From Actinacidiphila sp965342175 (GTDB taxonomy: Bacteria > Actinomycetota > Actinomycetes > Streptomycetales > Streptomycetaceae): a stretch of 64,000 bases of DNA. Positions within the stretch are counted from its first letter, which is position 1. Each line of letters opens with the position of its first letter. The position numbers and the translations under genes are program-made. Below, piece after piece: positions 16,065 to 23,157 of the stretch. The DNA is taken from NCBI RefSeq assembly GCF_965342175.1, contig NZ_CBDRBL010000001.1, forward strand, positions 62,001-126,000. The letters run 5' to 3'. The notes beneath the pieces were generated by a model. The model ran no database searches. It saw nothing but the letters and a program-made list of their open reading frames with translations, and had not been told where the DNA came from.

Positions 16065-16616
16065 CTACAGGCTGAGGACGATGGCGGCCCCCAGGCCGCC
16101 CAGCCCCAGCGCGACGGCGGCGTCGGTCCAGCCGCCCCTCCCCCAGCGGAAGAAGCGGTCCAGCGCCAGCCGCCCCGGTCCGATGGCTGCGACACCGAGG
16201 GCGACGACCGTGATGGCCAGGTTGTACTCGATGCCGCCCTGCTGGTCCCACAGTCCGTGGGTGCCGGTCACCGTGGCCATGGCATTGATCATCACGCCGA
16301 TCAGGGCAGCCGCGGCGAGCGGGGTGAACAGCCCCAGCGCCAGCCCCACGCCGCCCAGGAACTCCGATGCGCCGGCGATGGCTGCATAGACCTTGCCCGG
16401 CGAGTAGCCCAGCGCCTCGAAGCCCCTGCCGGTGTCGGCGAGCCCCGGGCCGCCGAACCATCCGGTGAGCTTTTGGAGTCCGTGCCCCGCCATCAGGAGG
16501 CCGAAGGTGAGCCGGATCAGCAGCAGGCCCCAGTCGCCGGCCGTGACCCCCGGCCGCCGCGGGCCGACGTCCTGGGTCTGCGGCGGAACGCGCAGTCGCT
16601 CGACTAGGTGATTCAT
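16065..16616 (-). CDS. DoxX-family membrane protein
   Basis: Predicted integral membrane protein of 183 residues. DoxX segments are visible: LLLIRLTFGLLMAGHGLQKL near residues 31-50, then AAIAGASEFLGGVGLALGLFTPLAAAALIGVMINAMAT, a family hallmark, and two more hydrophobic stretches up to the C terminus. DoxX proteins are linked to redox balance or quinone-related functions, but the activity of this subfamily is not settled. The ATG has AGAGG seven bases upstream. It is divergent from the long non-coding stretch before the secreted-protein gene. Confidence 0.87.
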   Translation of the reverse strand: MNHLVERLRVPPQTQDVGPRRPGVTAGDWGLLLIRLTFGLLMAGHGLQKLTGWFGGPGLADTGRGFEALGYSPGKVYAAIAGASEFLGGVGLALGLFTPLAAAALIGVMINAMATVTGTHGLWDQQGGIEYNLAITVVALGVAAIGPGRLALDRFFRWGRGGWTDAAVALGLGGLGAAIVLSL

Positions 16617-17405
16617 GGGAAACCTCTTCTGCTCCGATGCCCCGGTGGACGGCGCCGGCCGGCCCCGCGAGTCAGCGGATGCGTGGGTGCGGTCACCGCG
16701 GATCTCGCCGGCGTCCCGCGTCCCTCCTTCGGGGGACGCGACGGCCGAGTTCCGCTTTCAACCATTTTCCCTTTTTCTTCCGTCTCATCCAGAAATGTCG
16801 AAAGTATTGAGGGCGGCCGCGTCTTCCCGCTCGGAGCCTCAGATGCCGGGGCCCAGCCCTCGGAGGCGACCGGACATGGTTGGCGGGGCGCCGAGAGGAC
16901 CGAGGGTGGGCGGCCCGGCCCCACCTGTCGACCGGCGACCGGCGAAGGGCGAAGGGCGGCACCGGTCCGCGTCGCCGCCCTCGCGCGGGTCCCACGGCGT
17001 CGTTCCCGGCCCCCACGGCCGGACGGGGTTCGACACGGGGCAGCGGTGATCGCCGGGCACGGACCTTCCGGGTCGACGACGCCGCGGTCCGCGATGAGCG
17101 GTGGCTCCCGTACGCCGTACCCGTCGGCCCCTTCACGGCATGCCCGTCATCCCACGTGCCCGCTCGCCACACCGCGCGTGACGGGGTGGGAGCGCGTCGC
17201 CGCACGAGGGCCGACCCCCTACCTCGTGAACGACGTTGCGCAGCCATGCAACCTCCCACGCGCATTCGGGAGTTACTACGGGCGGACGTCCAAGCGGCGG
17301 CCTCCGCACGCGGTGGCCGCCGCCAGCCGACGCGCGGGCCCAGCACGCCGGCCGTCAGGACCGCCCGGCGCCGTGCCGGGTGGCAGCTCCGAAGGAGAAA
17401 GCTCC
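16617..17405. other. Non-coding stretch with an AT-rich block
   Basis: About 790 bp between the DoxX gene and the secreted-protein gene. No frame shows family motifs or a good start. A pyrimidine-rich block at about 16755-16812 stands out in this GC-rich DNA and probably holds the DoxX promoter. A GCGTCCC/GGGACGC hairpin lies at about 16718-16739. Confidence 0.5.
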
Positions 17406-18089
17406 GTGGTTCTCAGTTCTGCCCGCAAGGCCTGCCTGGCCGCTGTCGCGACGCTCGCCGTCGGCGTGGCGTCGTTCGGCGCCTCCGCCGCGGCGGCGCC
17501 GTCGGCACCGGCCCCTGCCGCACACCGGGCCGGCGCTCCCGCAGCGGTGGCCGCGAAGGCCGTCGTCGCGTCGAAGAAGCAGACACCCCGGGTCGTCACC
17601 CAGCTGATCGACAGGGGCCGGGTGGACGGCAAGCCCTGGTCGGTGGCGTTGGAGTTCCACCCGACGCTGCCGGAGGGCTACGAACTCCCCACCTACCCAA
17701 GCGGCAGCACCGTCCCCGCCGACGCACTGCTGTGCCAGCGCATGTACATCGACGGCGTACGCCTCGACCACCAGGGCGGCCCCTGGTCGGACTGCCAGCC
17801 CGTCGACGGCACCCACGACCCCGCCGGCAACGGCGGCATGGGGCTGTGGAGCTTCCAGGACAAGGGCCTCTCCGGCTCCCGTCTCATGGTCTCCAACCCC
17901 GAGACCGGCATCGCCTACGGCATCGTCAACCTCACCGACGGCACGCGCCTCAAGGCCCGCACCGCCACCGTCCCCGGCACCGACTACCACGCCTGGGCCG
18001 TCGCCATACCCGACGGCAAGACCATCGCCGCCGTCGACCAGTACGACTCCCGCGGACGCCGCGTCACCCACGACACCTCCTGGCGCTGA
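17406..18089 (+). CDS. Secreted hypothetical protein
   Basis: I do not recognise the family. The 227-residue product has a clear Sec signal peptide: basic start SARK, a hydrophobic core CLAAVATLAVGVASFGA, and an Ala-rich cleavage region near residue 31. An Ala/Pro-rich linker and a globular domain from about residue 60 follow. It contains one cysteine pair (LLCQRMYIDGV and WSDCQPVDG) that could form a disulfide outside the cell, and many Gly/Asp/Trp residues. GTG 17406 is preceded by AAGGAG. The open frame extends far upstream, but without coding character. It stands alone. Confidence 0.75.
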   Translation: MVLSSARKACLAAVATLAVGVASFGASAAAAPSAPAPAAHRAGAPAAVAAKAVVASKKQTPRVVTQLIDRGRVDGKPWSVALEFHPTLPEGYELPTYPSGSTVPADALLCQRMYIDGVRLDHQGGPWSDCQPVDGTHDPAGNGGMGLWSFQDKGLSGSRLMVSNPETGIAYGIVNLTDGTRLKARTATVPGTDYHAWAVAIPDGKTIAAVDQYDSRGRRVTHDTSWR

Positions 18090-18396
18090 CCTCGTGACTG
18101 GTGCCACACGGGCGCTCGCTGCCCGGTTCTCACGAACGAAGAGCACGCGACCGCGGACGGCGGGGGTCCGTCACCATGGGTGCCGGCATCCGCCGCGGAC
18201 GCGGCGGGTGCGCACGGGCTGCCAGGACGTGCCATGTCGTGAAGGCTGCCGTCTGCAGCGTCTTACTCGGACAGTCGGGCCTGGTGCAACGTGCCGAGTC
18301 ACTCGTGACCCATCAGCGCGGCAGCCGCACGTGCCTGGGCATAAGGCGGCGCCGGTGCCTCACCACACCACGGCCCCTTCGTGCTGAGAGGAACCA
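18090..18396. other. Non-coding stretch next to an IS relic
   Basis: I see no convincing gene. The few open frames lack ribosome sites and family motifs. The stretch borders the outer end of a TnpB relic at 18397. Confidence 0.4.
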
Positions 18397-18536
18397 GTTG
18401 ACACCTCCCCTCCCTGAAGGGGGGGATTCCTGGCTCAGGCTGCCTCCGGGAGCAGCGCCCCCGGAGGTCTTACGCCCTCGACACCAGCCGGGTTGAGACC
18501 AGCCCGGACCAGCATCACGCGCGCGGAGTTCTTGTC
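18397..18536 (-). mobile_element. Remnant of an IS200/IS605-family element (right end)
   Basis: Read on the plus strand, the end starts GTTGAC and continues into a hairpin (CCCCTCCC-TGAA-GGGGGGG) and GGATTCC. This resembles the right-end layout of IS605/IS1341-type elements, as I remember it. The 3' end of tnpB lies just inside. The rest of the element, including any tnpA and the left end, is not recognisable. Confidence 0.7.
18435..18536 (-). pseudogene. Truncated TnpB (IS605 OrfB) C terminus
   Basis: The last 33 codons of a tnpB-like gene remain, DKNSARVMLVRAGLNPAG followed by a proline/leucine-rich end to a TGA at 18435. This tail is characteristic of actinobacterial OrfB/TnpB proteins, the RNA-guided nucleases ancestral to Cas12. 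The catalytic RuvC and zinc-finger parts are absent, so it cannot function. The adjacent hairpin is where the omega-RNA scaffold would end. Confidence 0.7.
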
Positions 18537-18653
18537 CCTGGGGGATACGCTGCGGATGGCTGCGGGGACTGTCCGCGAGCCCGCCAGTCCGCCTCGGTGC
18601 GGGGCCGTTGGAGCGCAGTTGCTGTAGCGGCGGCCTCCGGCACCGCCGGTGGA

Positions 18654-19301
18654 TCACCGGTCCCGGCGTGTGCGCTTGCTCACCCGTCCCAGGAATCCGC
18701 GGCCGGCAGGCCCGATGAACGGCGGGAGCTCCGCGAAGCCGGGCTCGGCGCCCAGGGTCCCGGCGAGGTGGGCGAGCACCGTCCGCACCCGGGTGAGCGG
18801 GTGGCCGGGGAAGCGCACGTCGTACTCCTCCGCGTCAGCGCGGTGAAAGGGGAGCCCGCCGCGCAGCCCGGGCGCGTAGGGATGCTCCAGGAAGTACTGT
18901 TCGGGCCCGAGTTCGGCGAGCACCATGGCCTCGCGCATCCCTGTGACGCCGTCTGCAAAGGCCTGCACCTTGACCACCGCGCTGCAGGCCGCGCGCGGCA
19001 GGGTGTAAGTGCCCAGGAACGCCTGGCCCCTCGGCCGGTCCGGCAGCGGCACTTTGAGTACCTGGCGCAGCGCCGGCAGTCCGGCGACCCGGACGACGTC
19101 GGCCTCGATGAGGCCCCCGCCCGCGTCGGCCGTGAAGCGGGCGAGTGCCTGCCGCAGCCGGTCCGGCTCCTCCAGGGGCGCCGGTATGTCCGGAGGCAGG
19201 TCGAAGAAGTGAAGGCTGATCACATCGCCGTGGTCATCGGTCCAGGCGTGCTCGGCGACCTGCCGGTAGCCCGGCAGGTCCGCACCGTCGAGTGGTCCCA
19301 T
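18654..19301 (-). CDS. Hypothetical protein
   Basis: Function unknown. The 215-residue product has good codon bias and looks globular and cytoplasmic, without signal peptide or membrane segments. Recognisable stretches are WTDDHGDVISLHFFDLPPDI and HPLTRVRTVLAHLAGTLG. It may be a Streptomyces-restricted family; the layout suggests a small beta-rich domain followed by helices. The ATG at 19301 is used; a TTG two codons earlier is possible. It lies between the TnpB and integrase relics, so it may be cargo of a decayed element. Confidence 0.65.
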   Translation of the reverse strand: MGPLDGADLPGYRQVAEHAWTDDHGDVISLHFFDLPPDIPAPLEEPDRLRQALARFTADAGGGLIEADVVRVAGLPALRQVLKVPLPDRPRGQAFLGTYTLPRAACSAVVKVQAFADGVTGMREAMVLAELGPEQYFLEHPYAPGLRGGLPFHRADAEEYDVRFPGHPLTRVRTVLAHLAGTLGAEPGFAELPPFIGPAGRGFLGRVSKRTRRDR

Positions 19302-19379
19302 GGACAAGGATCATGCCGTAGGGGCGAGTGCAGCGTCACGGCACTTCAGGGCCGCGTACCTGCAGTCGAGGGGGAGTAG

Positions 19380-19579
19380 TCGGTCGTGCGTGCGTTTGAT
19401 CGTGCAGCCGTTTCCACCTGGCTCAGCTCGGGCGTAGAGCCGCGGCTGGTGGCGGAGCGCGCGGGCCACGGCGTCGCCGTGCTCTTTTGGTGTACGCGAA
19501 GTTCCTGAAGGGCGGGGACGAAGCCGCGAACGAAAGGATTTCAGCTCGCCTGCGTGAGCGAAGGAGCCCCCTGCCCTAG
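19380..19579 (+). pseudogene. Frameshifted C-terminal fragment of a tyrosine integrase
   Basis: In one frame the sequence reads RAAVSTWLSSGVEPRLVAE then RAGHGVAVLF. After a frameshift near 19488 it continues VYAKFLKGGDEAANERISAR and stops at 19577. Together these match the end of actinobacterial phage/AICE integrases (typically RHACVSTWLNAGV, VAEWAGHSV, VYAKCLDG). The catalytic LRH arginine/histidine motif is corrupted and the N-terminal domains are gone. It lies 740 bp from tRNA-Tyr, the known target of SLP1-type elements. Confidence 0.72.
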
Positions 19580-19626
19580 TCGCCCATGCGCAGGGCGACG
19601 GGTGCCACGGAACCCGCCGCCCTGCG

Positions 19627-20058
19627 CTACGGCTCGATGTCGAAGAGCGGGATGGTCGGTGGTGGCGGGGCGAGTACGGCGCGAAGGCCGTTGAGCGTCG
19701 CACGCCATTGCCTCCCGTCTCGTGGGTCGACCCAGTTCGACGCCAATCCGGATTCGTCGCTGACGATGCGGGCGAGGGCTTCGTCCGCCAGGGACCTGAG
19801 ATCAGAGGGGAAGGTCGGCATGGGTGTTTCAGGGCCGTAGGACGTGTCGACCGGTTCACCGCCTGGACACTGCGCCGCAATCAGCGCCGCAGCGGCCACG
19901 GCTTCCTCCGCTTCCGTGAGGTAGCCGCTGGCGTCCACGGTCCGGGTGAGCACGCCGCGAATCAGGGCTTCGCGTTCCTCGGGCTTGGCGTCGTCGAGAC
20001 CGTCGGCGAAGTCTGCCGCGGTGTCGTTGTCAAAAGAGCCGGTGGCCCAGGTACCCAT
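19627..20058 (-). CDS. DUF4259 domain-containing protein
   Basis: A 143-residue small cytoplasmic protein. It opens with the family hallmark MGTWATGSFDNDTAADFADG, followed by EEREALIRGVL, the helix EAEEAVAAAALIAAQCPGGE and DTSYGP. DUF4259 proteins are common in Streptomyces and have no established function; some lie near toxin or immunity genes. Nothing of that kind is visible next to this copy. Confidence 0.87.
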   Translation of the reverse strand: MGTWATGSFDNDTAADFADGLDDAKPEEREALIRGVLTRTVDASGYLTEAEEAVAAAALIAAQCPGGEPVDTSYGPETPMPTFPSDLRSLADEALARIVSDESGLASNWVDPRDGRQWRATLNGLRAVLAPPPPTIPLFDIEP

Positions 20059-20263
20059 GATGATCTCCTCGCACAGCTACGCCGGGAGCCTCGCACCGGC
20101 CACTGACAACGCGGTCGACGGCGACCAGGGTCCGCCGTCCCACGGATGCCCCACAGCCGCAGGTCGGGCGCCGGATTCCCGTCCACGCCCCGTCCACAAC
20201 CGCTGGTAGAGACCGTGCGAGAACGGGACGGAGCGAGACAGTGACCCGCATCCGCTGGCGCAA

Positions 20264-20308
20264 ACAAAACAGCCCCTGCGCTGCGTTTCCGCAGCTCAGG
20301 GGCTGTGT
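20264..20308 (-). terminator. Terminator after tRNA-Tyr
   Basis: Arms ACAGCCCCTG/CAGGGGCTGT (10 bp), with an inner CTGCG/CGCAG pairing, are followed on the minus strand by TTTTGTTTG. Confidence 0.85.
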
Positions 20309-20316
20309 TTCCACTG

Positions 20317-20398
20317 TGGCGGCGCCAGGATTCGAACCTGGGTAGGCTAAGCCGACGGATTTACAGTCCGCTCCCATTGGCCACTCGGGCACACCGCC
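20317..20398 (-). tRNA. trnY: tRNA-Tyr (GTA)
   Basis: An 82-base class II tRNA with a long variable arm, acceptor stem GGCGGTG/CGCCGCC, anticodon loop with GTA and T arm GGTTCGAATCC. No CCA is encoded. In S. coelicolor the conjugative element SLP1 integrates into tRNA-Tyr, and an integrase relic lies nearby here. The gene itself is intact. Confidence 0.97.
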
Positions 20399-20585
20399 TG
20401 GGAAGTGTCTCCGCGGGCCGCTTGTGTGCGGTCCCCGTGGCGACGTCGTAAACAATACCCGATGCCCGGGGGTGCTCCGCCACCCTATTGATCAGCACCT
20501 CGGGCGGGTCCGGTGGCTAGGCTTGCGGAGCGGCCCGCAGGCGGGTCGCGGACCTGACAGCTCAGAGCCAAGGAGCCAACAGAAG

Positions 20586-21074
20586 ATGGCCGACTCCAGT
20601 TTCGACATCGTCTCGAAGGTCGAGCGGCAGGAGGTCGACAACGCCCTCAACCAGGCCGCGAAGGAGATCTCGCAGCGCTACGACTTCAAGAACGTCGGCG
20701 CGTCGATCTCGTGGTCCGGGGACAAGATCCTGATGCAGGCCAACTCCGAGGAGCGGGTCAAGGCCATCCTGGACGTCTTCGAGACCAAGCTGGTCAAGCG
20801 GGGGATCTCGCTGAAGTCGCTGGACGCGGGCGAGCCCCAGCTGTCCGGCAAGGAGTACAAGATCTTCGCCTTCGTCGAGGAGGGCATCTCGCAGGAGAAC
20901 GCCAAGAAGGTCGCCAAGATCATCCGGGACGAGGGGCCCAAGGGCGTCAAGGCTCAGGTGCAGGGCGAGGAGCTGCGCGTGAGCTCCAAGAGCCGGGACG
21001 ACCTGCAGGCCGTCATCACGCTGCTCAAGGGCAAGGACTTCGACTTCGCGCTGCAGTTCGTCAACTACCGCTGA
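20586..21074 (+). CDS. YajQ-family nucleotide-binding protein
   Basis: A 162-residue cytoplasmic protein with two ferredoxin-like domains, MADSSFDIVSKVERQEVDNA through FVNYR at the exact family end. YajQ homologues in Xanthomonas and Pseudomonas bind cyclic di-GMP and influence transcription; whether this one does is not shown. ATG 20586 has AAGGAG upstream; the earlier ATG at 20424 lies in the tRNA promoter region. It is divergent from tRNA-Tyr and ends at a strong hairpin. Confidence 0.95.
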   Translation: MADSSFDIVSKVERQEVDNALNQAAKEISQRYDFKNVGASISWSGDKILMQANSEERVKAILDVFETKLVKRGISLKSLDAGEPQLSGKEYKIFAFVEEGISQENAKKVAKIIRDEGPKGVKAQVQGEELRVSSKSRDDLQAVITLLKGKDFDFALQFVNYR

Positions 21075-21089
21075 GCGCGTCTCCACGCC

Positions 21090-21119
21090 GGTCCCGGTCG
21101 GGAACAGCCGACCGGGACC
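21090..21119 (+). terminator. Terminator after the yajQ-like gene
   Basis: A 12 bp perfect stem GGTCCCGGTCGG/CCGACCGGGACC with a six-base loop, 15 bp past the stop. Confidence 0.75.
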
Positions 21120-21307
21120 CTGATGCCCCCTCCCCCGCGGGCCTGCGGGCGCACAGGCGTGCCCGCGGGTCCGCGGGAGGGCGCATTCGGAGGGTGCCAC
21201 CCCGGCAGGCCCCCGCAGGTGCGTAGTGTCTTCCTGTTAGGTCTCCCCCGGACCGCCCCGTCCGTCGACGGCGGACCCGGGGCAGCGTCTCGAGGAAGGA
21301 ACCGGGC

Positions 21308-22630
21308 ATGCAGAGCCGCACCGCTTTGGTCGAGGACCTGATGAGCCGCTTCCCGCACGTCCCCCGCGAGGCGGTCATCAAGGAGGACCTGCTGCGCGGC
21401 GGCATCGCGTTCGACGAGTCGGCGCTCAGCGGCAACGAGGACGGCGACGTCAAACCGAAGTCGTACTTCATCTTCTCCTTCGACCACCGCACCCTCCCCG
21501 AGCTGGGCGCCGCCGCGCTGAAGCGGCCGCCGGAGGAGATCGTGCTCACCGGCGGGCCCTACGATCTGCGCCGCACGGTGGTGTCGGTGCGGGTGAACCC
21601 GGCCTCGCCGTACCGCGTGCGGGCGGGCGGGCGCGGGGTGCTCGGGCTGTACCTCGACGGGGTGCGCATCGCCGACGTCGGGCTGCCGCCGATGCCGGCG
21701 TACTACCGGCACACCCTGGAGAACGGGAAGTCGGTGATGGAGGTCGCGCCGACGATCCAGTGGGGCTACCTGATCTATCTGACGGTCTTCCGCGTGTGCC
21801 AGTACTTCGGCGCCAAGGAGGAGTGCCAGTACTGCGACATCAACCACAACTGGCGGCAGCACAAGGCGGCCGGGCGCCCCTACACGGGCGTCAAGCCGGT
21901 CGAGGAGGTGCTGGAGGCGCTGGAGATCATCGACAAGTACGACGAGACGAAGGCCTCCACCGCGTACACCCTCACCGGCGGCGCGATCACCTCCAAGGTG
22001 GCCGGGCGCGACGAGGCCGACTTCTACGGCCACTACGCGAAGGCCATCGAGGAGCGTTTTCCCGGGCGCTGGATCGGCAAGGTCGTCGCGCAGGCGCTGC
22101 CGAAGGAGGATGTGCAGCGCTTCAAGGACTACGGCGTGCAGATCTACCACCCCAACTACGAGGTGTGGGACCGCCGTCTGTTCGAGCTCTACTGCCCCGG
22201 CAAGGAGCGCTACGTCGGCCGCGACGAGTGGCACCGCCGCATCCTGGACTCGGCGGAGATCTTCGGCCCCCGCAATGTGATCCCCAACTTCGTGGCGGGT
22301 GTGGAGATGGCCGAGCCGTTCGGCTTCGGCAGCGTCGGGGAGGCGATCGACTCGACGGCGGAGGGCCTGCGCTTCTTCATGTCGCGTGGCATCACCCCCC
22401 GCTTCACGACGTGGTGCCCGGAGCCGACGACCCCGCTGGGCAAGGCGAACCCCGAGGGCGCGCCGCTGGAGTACCACATCCGGCTGCTGGACGTGTACCG
22501 CGCGACGCTGGAGGAGTACGGGCTGAGCTCGCCGCCCGGATACGGGCCGGCCGGTCCCGGCAACGCGGTGTTCTCGGTGAGCTCGTTCATGGACAGCCTG
22601 CCGGCGTCGGCACCCGTCGGAGTGAGCTGA
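21308..22630 (+). CDS. Radical SAM protein with a C-x8-C-x2-C cluster motif
   Basis: A 440-residue protein. The putative iron-sulfur site is CQYFGAKEECQYC (Cys164, Cys173, Cys176), spaced C-x8-C-x2-C instead of C-x3-C-x2-C. The barrel follows: TLTGGAITSK resembles the GGE/SAM-binding strand, and NVIPNFVAGVEMAEPFGF and FTTWCPEPTTPLG are later barrel strands. About 150 residues of unfamiliar sequence precede the cluster. The reaction is unknown; homologues are labelled biotin-synthase-like. The ATG has GAGGAAGGA upstream. The next gene, a flavodoxin-like protein, starts on the base after its stop, so that protein may be its electron donor. Confidence 0.82.
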   Translation: MQSRTALVEDLMSRFPHVPREAVIKEDLLRGGIAFDESALSGNEDGDVKPKSYFIFSFDHRTLPELGAAALKRPPEEIVLTGGPYDLRRTVVSVRVNPASPYRVRAGGRGVLGLYLDGVRIADVGLPPMPAYYRHTLENGKSVMEVAPTIQWGYLIYLTVFRVCQYFGAKEECQYCDINHNWRQHKAAGRPYTGVKPVEEVLEALEIIDKYDETKASTAYTLTGGAITSKVAGRDEADFYGHYAKAIEERFPGRWIGKVVAQALPKEDVQRFKDYGVQIYHPNYEVWDRRLFELYCPGKERYVGRDEWHRRILDSAEIFGPRNVIPNFVAGVEMAEPFGFGSVGEAIDSTAEGLRFFMSRGITPRFTTWCPEPTTPLGKANPEGAPLEYHIRLLDVYRATLEEYGLSSPPGYGPAGPGNAVFSVSSFMDSLPASAPVGVS

Positions 22631-23083
22631 GTGCCCACGCTGCTGATCGTGCATCACACGCCGTCGCCGAATGTGCAGGCGATGTTCGAGGCGGTGGTCG
22701 CGGGGGCGACCACCGACGAGATCGAGGGCGTGGACGTCGTGCGGCGGGCCGCCCTCGCGGCGACCGCCTCCGACGTGCTCGCGGCGGACGGCTACCTGCT
22801 GGGCACGACGGCGAACCTCGGCTACATGGCGGGGGCCCTCAAGCACTTCTTCGACCAGGTCTACTACCCGTGCCTGGACAGCACGCGCGGCCGCCCGTTC
22901 GGCTACTACGTGCACGGGGGCGGCGACGTCACCGGGACGGTTCGGGGCATCCGGTCGATCACCACGGGCCTGGGCTGGGAGCAGGCGGCGACGGAGGTGG
23001 CGGTCACCGGTGAGCCGTCCAAGGCCGATCTGCACTCCTGCTGGGAACTGGGCGCGACCCTGGCCGCCACGCTGGCGGACTGA
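22631..23083 (+). CDS. Flavodoxin-fold protein (FMN-binding)
   Basis: A 150-residue single-domain flavodoxin-like protein. The phosphate-binding loop HHTPSPNVQAMFEAV follows the first strand LLIV. DGYLLGTTANLGYMAGALKHFFDQ is the typical second FMN loop and YYVHGGGDVTGTVRGI the third. It starts with GTG immediately after the TGA of the radical SAM gene, with no intervening base, which implies translational coupling. Flavodoxins reduce radical SAM clusters in other bacteria, so an electron-donor role is a reasonable inference. Confidence 0.85.
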   Translation: MPTLLIVHHTPSPNVQAMFEAVVAGATTDEIEGVDVVRRAALAATASDVLAADGYLLGTTANLGYMAGALKHFFDQVYYPCLDSTRGRPFGYYVHGGGDVTGTVRGIRSITTGLGWEQAATEVAVTGEPSKADLHSCWELGATLAATLAD

Positions 23084-23157
23084 GCGTCCGGGCCCGGTAC
23101 CGACGTGCCGGGCCCCTGTCCCCGCCCTACCGTGGAGAGGGAGAGAGGGGCAGCACG

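Noticed and set aside
16617..17405. Small genes in the gap before the secreted protein
   Set aside because: Several open frames of 70-220 codons exist on both strands, but none has a motif, ribosome site and start together.
17406..18089. Streptomyces subtilisin inhibitor (SSI)
   Set aside because: Size, secretion and cysteines suggested it, but SSI has four cysteines and a conserved reactive-loop region that are not seen.
18397..18430. CRISPR repeat
   Set aside because: The GTTGAC-type repeat-like sequence occurs once and borders a TnpB C terminus, so it is an IS end.
20400..20585. Extended N terminus for the YajQ-like protein from ATG 20424
   Set aside because: The extra 54 residues cover the tRNA-Tyr upstream region, while the internal ATG has AAGGAG and the exact family N terminus.
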